Shown: positions 10,588 to 20,484 of the stretch, piece by piece | How the letters are laid out: each line of letters opens with the position of its first letter | Numbering within the stretch: position 1 is the stretch's first letter | DNA from: Davidsoniella eucalypti | Lineage: Eukaryota > Ascomycota > Sordariomycetes > Microascales > Ceratocystidaceae | DNA length: 64,000 nucleotides | Direction of reading: 5' to 3' | Assembly: GCA_004009845.1 (NCBI GenBank) | Contig: RMBW01000002.1 | Span: 868,001-932,000 of the forward strand | Notes under the pieces: generated by a model | The model's database searches: none | Told to the model about the DNA's origin: nothing | What the model saw: only the letters and a program-made list of their open reading frames with translations | Position numbers and translations under genes: made by a program

Positions 10588-10875
10588 ATGGCTGGTAAAT
10601 CTAACGGCAACGGCAACGCTGGCAAGTCTTCCAACTCTTCCAGCGGCAGCACTGCCGAGCCCAAGTTCTACGCCGTCCGTGAAGGCCGCAACCCTGGCAT
10701 CTACCGCTCTTGGGAACAGACCAAGGCCGAAGTCAACGGCCATAGCGGCGCCATCCGTAAGCGAACCCTTCTACCGCGGCGGGTTGAGCTAATAGTGTGA
10801 TTATATATAGACAAGTCTTTCAAGTCCAAGGATGCCGCGGCTGAGTTCTTCGCCCGCAACGATCGTTCGTACTAA
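10588..10875 (+). CDS. Small free-standing RNA:DNA-hybrid-binding (RNase H1 N-terminal/viroplasmin-type) protein
   Basis: Two exons, 10588-10756 and 10811-10875, with a 54-nt intron, encode only 77 aa. After a 23-residue Gly/Ser/Asn-rich leader comes a near-complete hybrid-binding domain: FYAVREGRNPGIYRSW, then a T-K-AEV-GHSGAIHKSF pattern and KDAAAEFF. This domain normally sits at the N-terminus of ribonuclease H1, where it binds RNA:DNA hybrids, followed by a catalytic domain. Here the frame ends nine residues after the domain and no RNase H catalytic region follows. The conserved Trp and the Lys/Phe positions of the hybrid-binding surface are present. The likely role is hybrid or double-stranded RNA binding without cleavage, in nucleus or cytosol; this is inferred from the domain. 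The leader has long T-rich tracts, suggesting a well-expressed gene. Confidence 0.85.
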
Positions 10876-11169
10876 ACCGACCAAGATATAGGTATTCGCC
10901 ACATATCAATATTAACACTGCAATGAATGAGGAGTTCGAGTCAAGCGTGTTTCGCTTATGGTTCGCGCGGAGCATAGCACATTCAAGGTCACGTGGCTGA
11001 TAGTTAACACTGTGTAAACAGCCTATAATGATATACATGAATTTTTAGCGACAATTATCGACATATTGATTGAGTGGATAAGTAGATGGGCTTATAGTAG
11101 TCTTTTGTCACATACAACAAACAATTAGTACGGAATAGAAACCCCAGTGGCAACCCCGAAATCACAACC

Positions 11170-12568
11170 CTAAACATTCAGCGTCTTCTCCAGCAGTTGA
11201 ACAGCCTTGGCAACTTCTCCGGCGATATCATATGTCCAGATAGGCTGGAACAGGCTAGTGATACGCTCTCCAAAATGCTTACGCATAGAATCCCGCTCAG
11301 CTAAAGTACGCGGAATTGTCGGATCCTGGAATAAGTCTACGGCCTCGCGTGTATCGCGGATCACGCGCATAGTCCGTTCGTAGCGCACATCAGAGTAAAT
11401 CTCTAGAGCTAGCTTGAGGCGGGCAGCCCGCGAGTAGTTTGTCTGCAAGAAGGGAGGCGGGGCATCTTCTTTACTAGCGAGAGCAGGCTCAGGTGCGTTC
11501 AGAGCAGTGTTGAGAAGCTCTGCAAGGAACAGAGCGTCTTCGACGGCCATGCCACCGCCGGCGCCTAGATGGGGTCCGGCAGCATGGGCTGCGTCACCGG
11601 CGAGAACGACACGGCCGTGGGAGAAGCGAGCGGGAGGGTTGTCATACAGATCGAAGATGGCCCAGGTATCGAGGGCGTCGCTGGTCTCGGGGAGCAGCTT
11701 GATCAGGTTTTGGCTCTGCGTGTTCCAGCTGGTGAAGGCGGCGAGGGCGGCGTCGCGTGTGCCCGGTGCCGTCATGCGTGGATGGGCGGCAAGATCCCAC
11801 GGCTCTTCTTGCGAGAGCACGATCAATAGGTTGAGTAGCGTATTGGCTGCTACGGGATAGCTGAGTAGGTGGGCGTTGGGCCCGTTGTGCATGTATCGGG
11901 TAGTGGCGTAGTTGCCGAGGATGGGCACGGCGGCTTCCATAGGGACCAGAGCCCGGTAGCACACCTTGTGGGTGAAGCTCTCTAAGGACTCGGGGAAGAG
12001 AAGATGGCGGATCTTGGAGCGGATGCCATCACTGCCAACGACTATATTGTGGTAAAGTTAAGCGAGTTAGCATATAGGGTTGGCGAACACTCTTACACAG
12101 TCTATTGAAAATGGACTTACCAACGTCAGCTTCAGTAGATGTGCCATCTTTGAACGTCACCGTCACCTTTTCGTTTGCCTCGGAAATAGAAACGGCTTCT
12201 TTGCCAAAGACAACGTTATCCTTGACAAATCCCAACAGGCTTTCCAAGTAATCCGAGCGTTTCGAGCCCTGGAACATCTCCTCGCCCATGTACAGACGAA
12301 ACACGAGATCTCCGGTATCGTGGCCGTCCAGCCACTTGAAGTCATTATCAGGCCCGTTAGAGTTAGATACTGAGCGCCATGCCGTATGGCATTTGGTCGC
12401 AATCAGCTTCATAGCCTCCTCGGCGTTAGGGCTCATTCCGATGCCGGCACCGATAGAACGCAGATTAGACGCTCTCTCGAAGATTGTGTATTTGATACCG
12501 CGTTCGCCAAGGGCGATGCCGAGAGTTAGGCCGGCAATTCCGCCGCCAATGATGGCTACATGAGACAT
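11170..12568 (-). CDS. FAD-dependent monooxygenase (salicylate hydroxylase-like)
   Basis: Two exons, 12568-12121 and 12041-11170, with a 79-nt intron, give 439 aa, the usual size of single-component aromatic hydroxylases. Seen: the N-terminal Rossmann FAD fingerprint (IGGGIAGLTLGIAL, residues about 6-19) followed by the ribose-binding acidic FER, the middle VGSDGIRSK segment (the DG motif that touches FAD and NAD(P)H), and the late GDAAHA-GPHLGAGGG motif around residue 290-310 that binds the FAD ribityl and phosphate. Members hydroxylate aromatic or other ring substrates with O2 and NAD(P)H. The substrate cannot be read from sequence. The gene is divergent to the reductase gene at 13153 with 584 bp between them, which suggests a shared promoter and possibly a joint metabolic role. 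Confidence 0.87.
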
Positions 12569-13152
12569 GATGATAAAAAATAAGGAAGACTAATATGATG
12601 TGGTGATGCTGGATTATAGTGTTGGAAACTTCCACAAGCATAAATAAATATAGAAAGTCAGGAACCCCCAAAACGTAATTCTGGTAGCTGCCCAATCCAG
12701 AATTGAACTGCATCTCTGTAAAGGTTTTTGCACCACTACGGAATCCGGTAGTTTCCCTTCAGGTCCGCATCGTAATGGTAGCTAGATTACTCACGTGCAT
12801 AGCCTTTTTTTCGGGCTTTCGCTTGTTTTATGTTACCGTACTGGATATGTTGGGCTTCAAAATAGCCGAAGGCAGGGAAAAAAAAAACTCCCTCGTAGTA
12901 TCTATCTATTCGCTAGATATATTCCCTCTCTTTTTTTGTCTGTTTGAGCGTAGTCAGCAGATCTCGGCCTGCATATTGTCGGACCTCCGGATTGGTGGTG
13001 GCTGCCGTGTTTCAAGTAGTACTTGCTTTGATCGATAAAGAAGGCAGGTGCCTAACCTAGAAATTTAGCCATTTACGCCATATTTGACTTTTGTGTTTCA
13101 TTTCTTCTTCGTCATATATCTCGAATTTTGTCTCTGGATAGCCTTTTATATC
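12569..13152. promoter_or_regulatory. Divergent intergenic region between monooxygenase and reductase genes
   Basis: 584 bp between two start codons on opposite strands. It must contain both promoters. No specific binding site was identified with confidence. Confidence 0.5.
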
Positions 13153-14435
13153 ATGCTTCTCAATGTCCCCGAAACCAAGGGCCGCGTGCTATTAACAGGT
13201 AAAAACTGATATCCAATCCCTAGGTGTCATATAAAATCAAATATAGATTTAGGGTAGAGTGTGCTGACTGTCTCCCGTGATACAAATAGGCGCCTCGGGC
13301 TTCATTGCCTCACACATTCTGGATCAGCTGGTCGAGCTTGGATTCCCGGTCACGGCTACTGTTCGTTCGGCGGACAAGGGCAATGCTGTAATCGCGGCGC
13401 TGCCCGAGCAATTCCGCGCTCAGGTCGACTTCACCGTGGTTCCGGATGTTGTAGCCCCGAACGCCTTTGATGAGGTATGTGCCATCTCCGTGTCTCCGTT
13501 GCTCCTCGATGCTTGAAGTGCCTGTTTAGCTCTTCACTGTGGTGCTGACTACATTGCTGTACAGGCTGTTAAGCTAGCGCCGTTTGACTATGTCATCCAT
13601 ACCGCCATGCCCTATCACACCCACTGTACCGATCCCATGACCGACTTCATCGACCCTGCTGTCAAGGGCACTACCGGCATTCTCGAGGCTGTCCATGCCT
13701 TTGCACCGAGTGTGCAGCGTATTGTGCTGACATCGTCATCGGCGACCATCTTCAACATCAAGAACCACGCCGAGTCCTATGATGAGAACTCGTACTCACC
13801 ATTAACACTAGAGGACGCCATAACCAACCCGCACTTTGCTTACAGCACTGCAAAGGTATGCACCATATTATCTATCTATTCTGTAGCTACCTCATTGCTC
13901 ATGACTTGCTCATCTCTTCTAGACCTTTGCCGAGCGCGCTGCATGGAAGTTCCTTGAAGACAAGAAGCCAACCTTTGGCCTGGCCACCATCAACAACACC
14001 TACACATTCGGGCCCATCCAGCGCTTCTTGACCTCCGCTTCACAGATCAACGCCTCGAACCTCCGCATCCTGGGCATGATCCGCGGCGATATGCGCCAGG
14101 CTCTTGAACCGACCACCCGCATCGTCAGTTTCGTCGATGTACGCGACGTAGCCACGGCCCACGTGCGCGCCATGCTAGTTCCCGAAGCTGCAGGCAAGCG
14201 TTTCTTCACAATAGCCGATCACTTTACTAACAAGGCCATTGCCGACGCCTTGCATGACCACTTTCCCGAGATTGCGGATGACTTGCCGCCCAAAGATTCC
14301 AAGGATTGCCTGCCGGAATGGGCGTATAAGTTCGACAACTCTCGCTCGCGGTCCATGCTGGGCTTACGCTATATACCCCTAGAGAAATCTGTGGGCGATA
14401 CGGCAGAGTCCATGATGAGATTCCGCAAAGGCTGA
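13153..14435 (+). CDS. NAD(P)-dependent reductase of the extended SDR (dihydroflavonol reductase/GRE2-like) family
   Basis: Four exons, 13153-13198, 13290-13474, 13565-13855 and 13923-14435, give 344 aa. The first intron interrupts the codon for the first Gly of the nucleotide-binding motif TGASGFIASHIL (residues about 15-26). Other landmarks are the Arg in TVRSADKG for the NADP phosphate, the catalytic Ser in LTSSSAT, the active-site YSTAK and the late VDVRDVATAHV segment. These define the extended short-chain dehydrogenases that reduce ketones and aldehydes, such as yeast Gre2 and plant dihydroflavonol reductases. It is cytosolic by lack of any targeting signal. The natural substrate is unknown; a carbonyl product of the neighbouring monooxygenase is a guess from gene order only. 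Confidence 0.88.
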
Positions 14436-14689
14436 GGGCAAGGTGACGCTTAGGTAGTTAGCAAACATCGAGGATAAATTAGAAATGGTGCCGTGTTAGA
14501 AAGCGTCCATGCTCCATAGAATATTCTCTTATATTGTACTATACATAACTCCCCTCTTCCAGTGCACTAGCAGCTTGGGTCGAGCTTAAGATAGAAATCA
14601 TAGATAGGTCTTTATTTTGTAAAGAATACGTTCTTATATTTTATCAATATTCATCCTCCTTTGTATGTATATGCTTGCCCTGTAACACG

Positions 14690-15171
14690 GTTATCGGCTG
14701 TGGCTTCAAATCCAAGGAGCAGGGCTAACCTGCAAAGGCAAACCAGGAGCCTGGCCCGCACAGAAACTGTTGAGAAGCACCTCAGACGAACTCTGGCGAA
14801 AGCCCTTAATAAAAAGGGCATGGATTTTTGTTTGACATTGGACTCAACATCTGTTGACCTTTTTTGTCCTACACCCTCGACTTCCTAAAATTTCTCTCTC
14901 TACTTGTGTTTCAACCTTTCTTTTGTCTTGTATGTTTTCTTTTTATATATTGTTTTGCTCCTTTTGTATTGTTTTTGCATTTCAGTTTTGTTTCATTTTG
15001 AAATAACACGGGGATATCTACGGATGGCGTCCTATGGACGGACACCCGAGAGGGCAGATCCGGACCCTGAGGTGGGTGATACGGGCGGAGGAGACAGAAA
15101 ACCCGGAGACAGAAAAATCGGCTCGGCCAGACTCGAAAATCCACTCGTATTTGATTTGATTTGATTTGATT
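14690..15171 (+). mobile_element. 3' end of a 5'-truncated non-LTR retrotransposon, plus strand
   Basis: A short frame ending near 14886 is followed by a T-rich then GA-rich 3' UTR and ends in four TTTGA units at about 15148-15171, a simple-repeat tail of the kind that ends many fungal Tad-like LINEs. The left boundary is approximate. No enzymatic domain remains. Orientation is opposite to the two fragments that follow. Confidence 0.5.
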
Positions 15172-15230
15172 ATATTTAACGTCTACCTAAATCACTAAGA
15201 TCATACGACGCTGGGTTGGCTACCGGACAG

Positions 15231-15287
15231 ATATTTAAAGTTGTGCCTGTATATTAAAGTTGTGCCTATATATTAAAGTTGTTTTAG
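15231..15287 (-). repeat. Short tandem repeat at the end of a LINE fragment
   Basis: Three imperfect copies of an about 19-bp unit (ATATTAAAGTTGTGCCT). The position just beyond the 3' UTR of the minus-strand fragment at 15482-16430 makes it a likely 3' tail repeat of that element. Confidence 0.5.
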
Positions 15288-15481
15288 CAATTTCAAAGTG
15301 TAAAGACTAGGTTGAAATGTAGCGATAAGTGCAAAGCAAAGAAAGGTAATAGTAGAGGAAAATAGTAGATAGAAGCAGTAAAAGCAATATAGAGGAAACA
15401 AGAAGAGCGAAAAAACCTTGTCACAGCTGTAGAATCATCAAAATAAAGCAGCACCCAATCAAAACATCATTCACATGCTCC

Positions 15482-16430
15482 TCAGGCCAGGAAGCCCTCC
15501 TCACAATCCGCGAAATCGTCCTCGTCTTGATTCCCCAAGTCCGAGGGACAGACTGGGAGTGTTGCGCCGTCACCCATGCGGCCTTCTCGAGCCACACCTC
15601 CGGTCACCCAATGGACCTCAACTCGGGTTTCAGCCATCAGGATGCCCACGGTTCTGGAGAGCCAGGCTGAAGTGGTCTTTGACATACGTTGTTGTAGTAT
15701 CTTGAACGTAGTTTCAGACCTCGGGTCCATCGATCCGCCCTGGGAGAACACTATGGGGTAGAACTGCTCGCCAGCTTCCAGGGGGGCATTTACCAATCTT
15801 AACGTTGTAACTCTTGTTCAGAATGGTAGCTGCTTCCCTGGAGGAGTGTTCCCCGTGAAGCGTGATGATTGTCAGGTCGTACAGTTTGCGCAATTCAACC
15901 TCCCGGAATCCCCAATCAGCTCGTCGGCCGGAGTCTTCTTCATTGTGCCGGAAGTGGGGTTCTAGGTCACATAGGATTTCTGACTGGCGGAGAGCCTGGT
16001 GGAAGCAGTTTCGTACCATATCGTGGAGGCAGTGAGTTGACCGGGCGCGGGCAGTACTCCGTTGGCATTTTTGGTGATGAGCCCACTTGACAGTCTGGTG
16101 GCACTCTAGGCACGGTTTGTCCATCATAGGGTCCGAGAGCAAGGAATGTTCACTGGTCATACCCATAAGGAGGGAATCAGCAATGATTTGGCGTCTGCTG
16201 GTTGGCTGTATTCCCATCCATTGGCGTCCAATGAACGTCTTGTTGTCACCCAAGTCCTTCCTTTCTGCTGGTGACAGACGGTCCCAAAGTCCATCGTACC
16301 TCATGCCGTTGAGCTCCCCATGACTTCCTTCTGCCGCCGCAGTCCCTCCGGGCGGGGCTTCCGGGTTCCGGACACACTCCAAGTCGGCGTAGGCCTGGGC
16401 TGTCGCGACGGGAAAGACGGCAGAGATTTA
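15482..16430 (-). pseudogene. C-terminal part of a non-LTR retroelement protein, frameshifted
   Basis: Two overlapping minus-strand frames, about 16430-15790 and about 15796-15482, join into one coding trace if an indel in a G6/C6 run near 15781-15786 is allowed. The trace starts after a stop codon, has no start of its own, and contains a CLECH..H..C cluster (possible zinc knuckle), then an RADWGF and YDLTII segment and later FYPIVFSQGGS. That succession of strands and acidic residues resembles the region that follows RNase H in some eukaryotic non-LTR elements and could be a PD-(D/E)XK-like nuclease fold, but I cannot confirm this. No reverse transcriptase part is attached, so this is a 5'-truncated copy. 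Confidence 0.5.
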
Positions 16431-16521
16431 ATGTCCTCCGCTCGACAACCTCAATAGCTTTGTATGAGACCGTCCCCTAGCCCCGAAGAACTGGTGGTCC
16501 ATACCTCCACTATGAGCAGCA

Positions 16522-16551
16522 AAAACAAATACAAAAAAAAAAAAAAAAAAA
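16522..16551. repeat. Left copy of a direct repeat flanking the RT-bearing LINE fragment
   Basis: AAAACAAATAC followed by 19 A. The same 11-mer followed by 21 A is found at 19640-19671, on the other side of the reverse transcriptase fragment. Likely target-site duplication. Confidence 0.55.
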
Positions 16552-19500
16552 GAAAAAGGAAAAAGGTTGTAAAACATGAAAAACAAAACATCAAACAGTA
16601 AGGCAAATAAAACATACAAAAACATAAACAAAAACCACACCAAAACCTCCTCAGTCACTTCCCCCCTCCGCTGTACTTGTCTGGCCCGCTGATGGGGCTT
16701 CTTCTCTAGGCGCATGGGCTCTGTAATGCCTCCATTTCACCTCTAATCTCTTGGCAAGATACTTGCAGGAGCTCTCTTTCCGAAGTAGCTTTTTGACAAA
16801 GCTAGTCCGGAGTGGTCTCTTATTTCTGGGGCACGCCCAGGGATGGAAAGGTTCCTTCCGTTGATGGCACAGTGGACAGTTTCTTTCCGCATCCGTATGT
16901 TCGAACCGGTCATGGTACTCCGCAAAGTCGCCATGGCCTGTCCGGGCAGTTAGGATCCGTCCCACCGTAGATCTGTGCTGGTCTTTAAACCAGTCCACCT
17001 TGTAGACAGTCTTTGTTTCAAATCGAACCCCAAGGTGCTTTCTCGGCTCGCACTCCGCTATCCATGACTTGAAGTCGGCATTTAGCTGTGCGTTTTTCCA
17101 TCTGTGGGCGGAAGCAAGGGACATATGGTCACGGTCGAGGTCCACAAGCTTAGTATTGCTTGTACACCCTTGTTTTGCCAACTTGTCAACTAGCTCGTTG
17201 CCAGGAACATTAGTGTGCCCTGGGACCCATCTGATGCCACCGACCGCTAGCTCTACCTCCTTTCCACTCATGGAGTAAGCTTCGGATCTTGTTGACAGCC
17301 TCTTGAGAAGTTCCATTCTTACCCGCCATATTGGAGATGCGTTGTGCAACACCCAAATTGTCAAGGCACAGATATAGACTGCCTGCATCAGGAGGAGCAT
17401 GCTTGATGGCCGCTTGGACTGCATTTTCTGCAGCAATGGCCTCCGTGTCGGCCACTTCTCGTAACGAGCCACATGACCCTAGACCTTCACAGAGTTTGAT
17501 GCCCTCATAAAAGACTGCCCAGCCAGCCCCTGTCCTGCCCTTCTCATCGCGAGAACCATCGGAGTAAACCCATAACGTTTTCGGGTCTGCCTCAGCCACC
17601 TCTTTCAAATGATGTTTGGCGGCTTCTTCTTTGTCTAGTTGCGGTGGCAGACAGTCACGGGGGCCCTTTTCTTCTGGGAAGAGTCTGTTCGACTCTTTAA
17701 TCGGCACCGGAAGTAATTTCTTGTACACATCGATGTGTCCTTCTATCTCTGTGATGCACAGTGGGTGCCGGGAGTCTACCGTGGAAGCCCGAATGGCGGC
17801 GGCTCTATCAAGGTCCTTCAGTATCATCTCCATGTTTGGGAACGAGGAGAGGATGTGCAAAAGCCTAGTTGGCGTGGTACAGTACACTGGCAGTGCGGCC
17901 CTCAGGGCAGCTCTCAAAGCTACCTCTAGCTTTTCTTTCCCTTTAGCTTGCATGAAGGGAGACCAGGTGGAAGAGGCATACGTCAGTTGGGGGAGCACGC
18001 AACTCCTTACAGCATGTAGCAGACTCCTCACTGGGGTTCCTCGGTACACTCCCGAGAGAGCTCGGAGTGCGTTCGTGGTTCTCTTGGCTTTAGCAGTGAC
18101 CTGCTTTGCGTGTTCCAAAAAGTTGAAGCCGGAATCCCACCATACACCTAGCCACCTTAGGGACTTGGAAGGCTTTAGTAGCACTCCACAGGGTAGCGTA
18201 ACTGGACTCATGGAGGAGCATCCTCTTGTTCGGCAGTGTAACAGTCCTGTTTTGTCCCAGTCTAGCGAAAGACCATTGTCCCTGCACCATTTCTCTATCC
18301 TTTTCAGGGTTCCATTAATGGTTTCCACATTAACTGAAATGTTCTTAGATGAGACCGAAACGAGGCCATCGTCAGCGTAGGCCAGACCCCAAACCGCCGC
18401 ATGTAGGCTCGTCATGTACAGCATGTACAGGATGGGTGAGGCCGGCGAGCCCTGTGGCAGGCTGCCTCCGACTTTCCTGATGACCGGTTGGTCTCCTTCT
18501 ATAGAGAGGGAAACTTCCCGTCCGGTGAGAAAAGATTCCACCCATTTGACTATTGACGTTGGCCAGCCTTGGTTTCTAAGCCTTTGAACCAGCCTGCCCC
18601 GTTTCACGGCGTCGAAGGCACCCTTGATGTCGTAGGTGACAAAAGAGGTTATCTCTCCATACTTGGATCGTCCCTTAATCTTGTCTGCTAGCAACAGTGT
18701 GAGGTCTGTAGCTGCCCTTCTTGGTACTGCGCTAGCATATGTACGGGGGATGATCTCTAGTTCAATGGCTTGTGCCGCCAGTCTTCGCGCTACAATTCTC
18801 TCGAGTCCCTTTCCCAGAGTTGAGAGAAGTGAGATCAGTCTGTAGCTTCTTGGGAGCGATTTGTCACGGCCTGGCTTTGGTATGACCACCAGGCAGGCCG
18901 TTTTGAAGACCTTGGGGTGCCAGCCAACTTCCAGACAGCCTCGGAAAAGTGCTGTCACTTTTGGCCCTAAGACCTTCCATGCCAACTTCCAGGCACTGTT
19001 GGGGATGCCATCTTGCCCAGGGGCCGTGTTTCCCGGTTTGAAGATAGCGTTTCTGACTTCCGATTCAGTCAGCTCCTCCAGTTCTCGTGTGGGCCTAGCT
19101 ACTTGGGTTTCTCCCCTGCGTGAGACTTCTTCTTCTACCTCCTCTGCTTGGGTGTGTGTGTCCAAGAGGAGCAGCGCCTTTTCCTTAGATGTGGACGCTG
19201 TCCCACTGTTTGAAGTCAGAGGTGGCATGCTGTATGATGCTCTGGCACGAGTCCAATTCAATGCCTTGAACACATCTCCTGGCTCGTTGATGGCTTCGAT
19301 GTTCCGTTACCACATTTCCCGCCTAGCTTTTCGTGCCTCTCGGCGAAAGGCTTTGCGCTTGGCCTTATACAGCTCGAAGAATAGAGCTGTTCGGTTCGCT
19401 CTCCAAGCAACTTTCGCTCGTCGTGCCTCTTGGATTGTGGCTTTGCAGGCATCGTTCCACCAGCGCTTCCCAACGCCTCTACCAGCAGTCTTTGGGGTTG

Positions 19501-19639
19501 ACTCATCGAGAACTCGGACCAGTACTTGAGTGATCCTTCGAGCTTCTTCATCCAGCCCCTCCGGGGTTGACAGCTGTCCAGATGTGAGGTTGGCGGATTC
19601 TTTTTCACAAGCTTTCAGGAAGAGCTCCTTGTCTACCTT
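16552..19639 (-). mobile_element. 5'-truncated non-LTR (LINE) retrotransposon with RT and RNase H
   Basis: Minus-strand copy lacking ORF1 and the apurinic-type endonuclease; it begins inside the linker before the reverse transcriptase. The flanks are the direct repeats at 16522-16551 and 19640-19671. The 3' UTR, about 100 nt, lies between the stop at 16651 and the low-coordinate repeat. The order RT then RNase H then a Cys/His motif fits the Tad/I group common in filamentous ascomycetes. Confidence 0.78.
16651..19608 (-). pseudogene. Reverse transcriptase-RNase H polyprotein remnant
   Basis: Reverse transcriptase blocks are seen in order: PGQDGIPNSAW, VVIPKPGRD, SYRLISLLSTLGK, TYDIKGAFDAV, GSLPQGSPASP and the catalytic YADD in LAYADDG. 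RNase H follows with YSDGSRDEKG, TEAIAAENA, LCLDNLG and WVPGHTNVPGNE, so all four carboxylates are present. A CPLC..H..C cluster lies near the C-terminus. The copy is dead: it lacks the N-terminal endonuclease, has an in-frame TAA at 19307-19309 where the context suggests a Gln codon, and a frameshift near 17265 inside RNase H, between HEW and KEVEL, so that the first frame stops at 17210. Long stretches remain open, so decay is mild. Confidence 0.88.
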
Positions 19640-19671
19640 AAAACAAATACAAAAAAAAAAAAAAAAAAAAA
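19640..19671. repeat. Right copy of the direct repeat flanking the LINE fragment
   Basis: AAAACAAATAC followed by 21 A, matching 16522-16551. Confidence 0.55.
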
Positions 19672-19727
19672 GCTTAGTTTAGGAAGAGTATAAATATAGC
19701 AACAACAACAACATCACCATCGTCAGT

Positions 19728-19828
19728 TCCTCTGTGGCGCAATTGGCTAGCGCGTCTGACTGTTAAGCTCATTCTTCGGAGTGCAGCAGACCATCAGGAG
19801 GTTGACAGTTCAAGCCTGTCCGGAGGAG
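19728..19828 (+). tRNA. tRNA-Asn (anticodon GTT) with an intron
   Basis: The acceptor stem TCCTCTG pairs with CGGAGGA (19821-19827). The D arm contains GCGC...GG...GCGC. The anticodon stem TCTGA pairs with TCAGG across a loop CTGTTAA, giving anticodon GTT at 19762-19764. An intron of about 27 nt sits at the canonical position one base after the anticodon. The T arm GACAG-TTCAAGC-CTGTC is perfect, and a run of six T at about 19835-19840 serves as the Pol III terminator. All arms fold, so the gene looks functional. Confidence 0.92.
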
Positions 19829-19834
19829 TATTTG

Positions 19835-19840
19835 TTTTTT
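19835..19840 (+). terminator. Pol III T-run terminator of the tRNA gene
   Basis: Six consecutive T a few bases after the tRNA 3' end. Confidence 0.7.
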
Positions 19841-20484
19841 GGGGGGTTTAGTCTTTATGATAAAGAATTTTTGAAGAAGTGAGATTTTTGGGTTTACATT
19901 TTTCTGACGTTTTTGGCGGAAGAGTTTGTTTGAAAAAAAAATTCGTTCACTTTTCGGAGCAAGGAATAAATGGATCACAAAAGAATTGAGGCCTTTGAGC
20001 CTCTATATTAACAAGAATATGTGATACACAGAGACATTTGATGCATTTTTAGTACAGTCAAAGGGTGTGTTTGAGAGGTAAGGGTAGAAAGGGGAGAGGC
20101 TGCTATATACACATGATAGAAAAAAACACACAAAAACCGTCATGTTATGTCAAGAAACATGATTGTATATAGTAATTTATATACAAGGACGAGACTAAGT
20201 AAAAGCAGTCGTTATGTATCAAAGACAACAGAAAAAAAATATGATGATGAGAAGGACAATGACGCAGTGAGAGAGATGGAAAGTATGATTCCAGAGGATG
20301 AATGACAGAAAATAGGGTGATAAATTACAAGGCGGCGGGAAAAAGAGTCGTCACTGTATCAAAACATTGTTTGTTAGGAGGAGAAGAGTTACAAGAACGA
20401 ACCAAGGATATGAAGATTTAAGTAAGTTAAGAAACACGCACACAAGAGGATACTATCAATTGCAGTTTTGTTTGTCTTGCACAA
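19841..20484. other. Intergenic between tRNA-Asn and the E2 gene
   Basis: AT-rich sequence, partly the 3' UTR of the minus-strand E2 gene. No gene seen. Confidence 0.5.

Noticed and set aside
12690..12720. tRNA T-arm-like string on the minus strand (CAGTTCAATTCTG)
   Set aside because: No acceptor, D or anticodon arm could be folded around it.
17616..18380. 254-codon plus-strand ORF
   Set aside because: Antisense to the reverse transcriptase remnant, which has clear RT motifs on the other strand.
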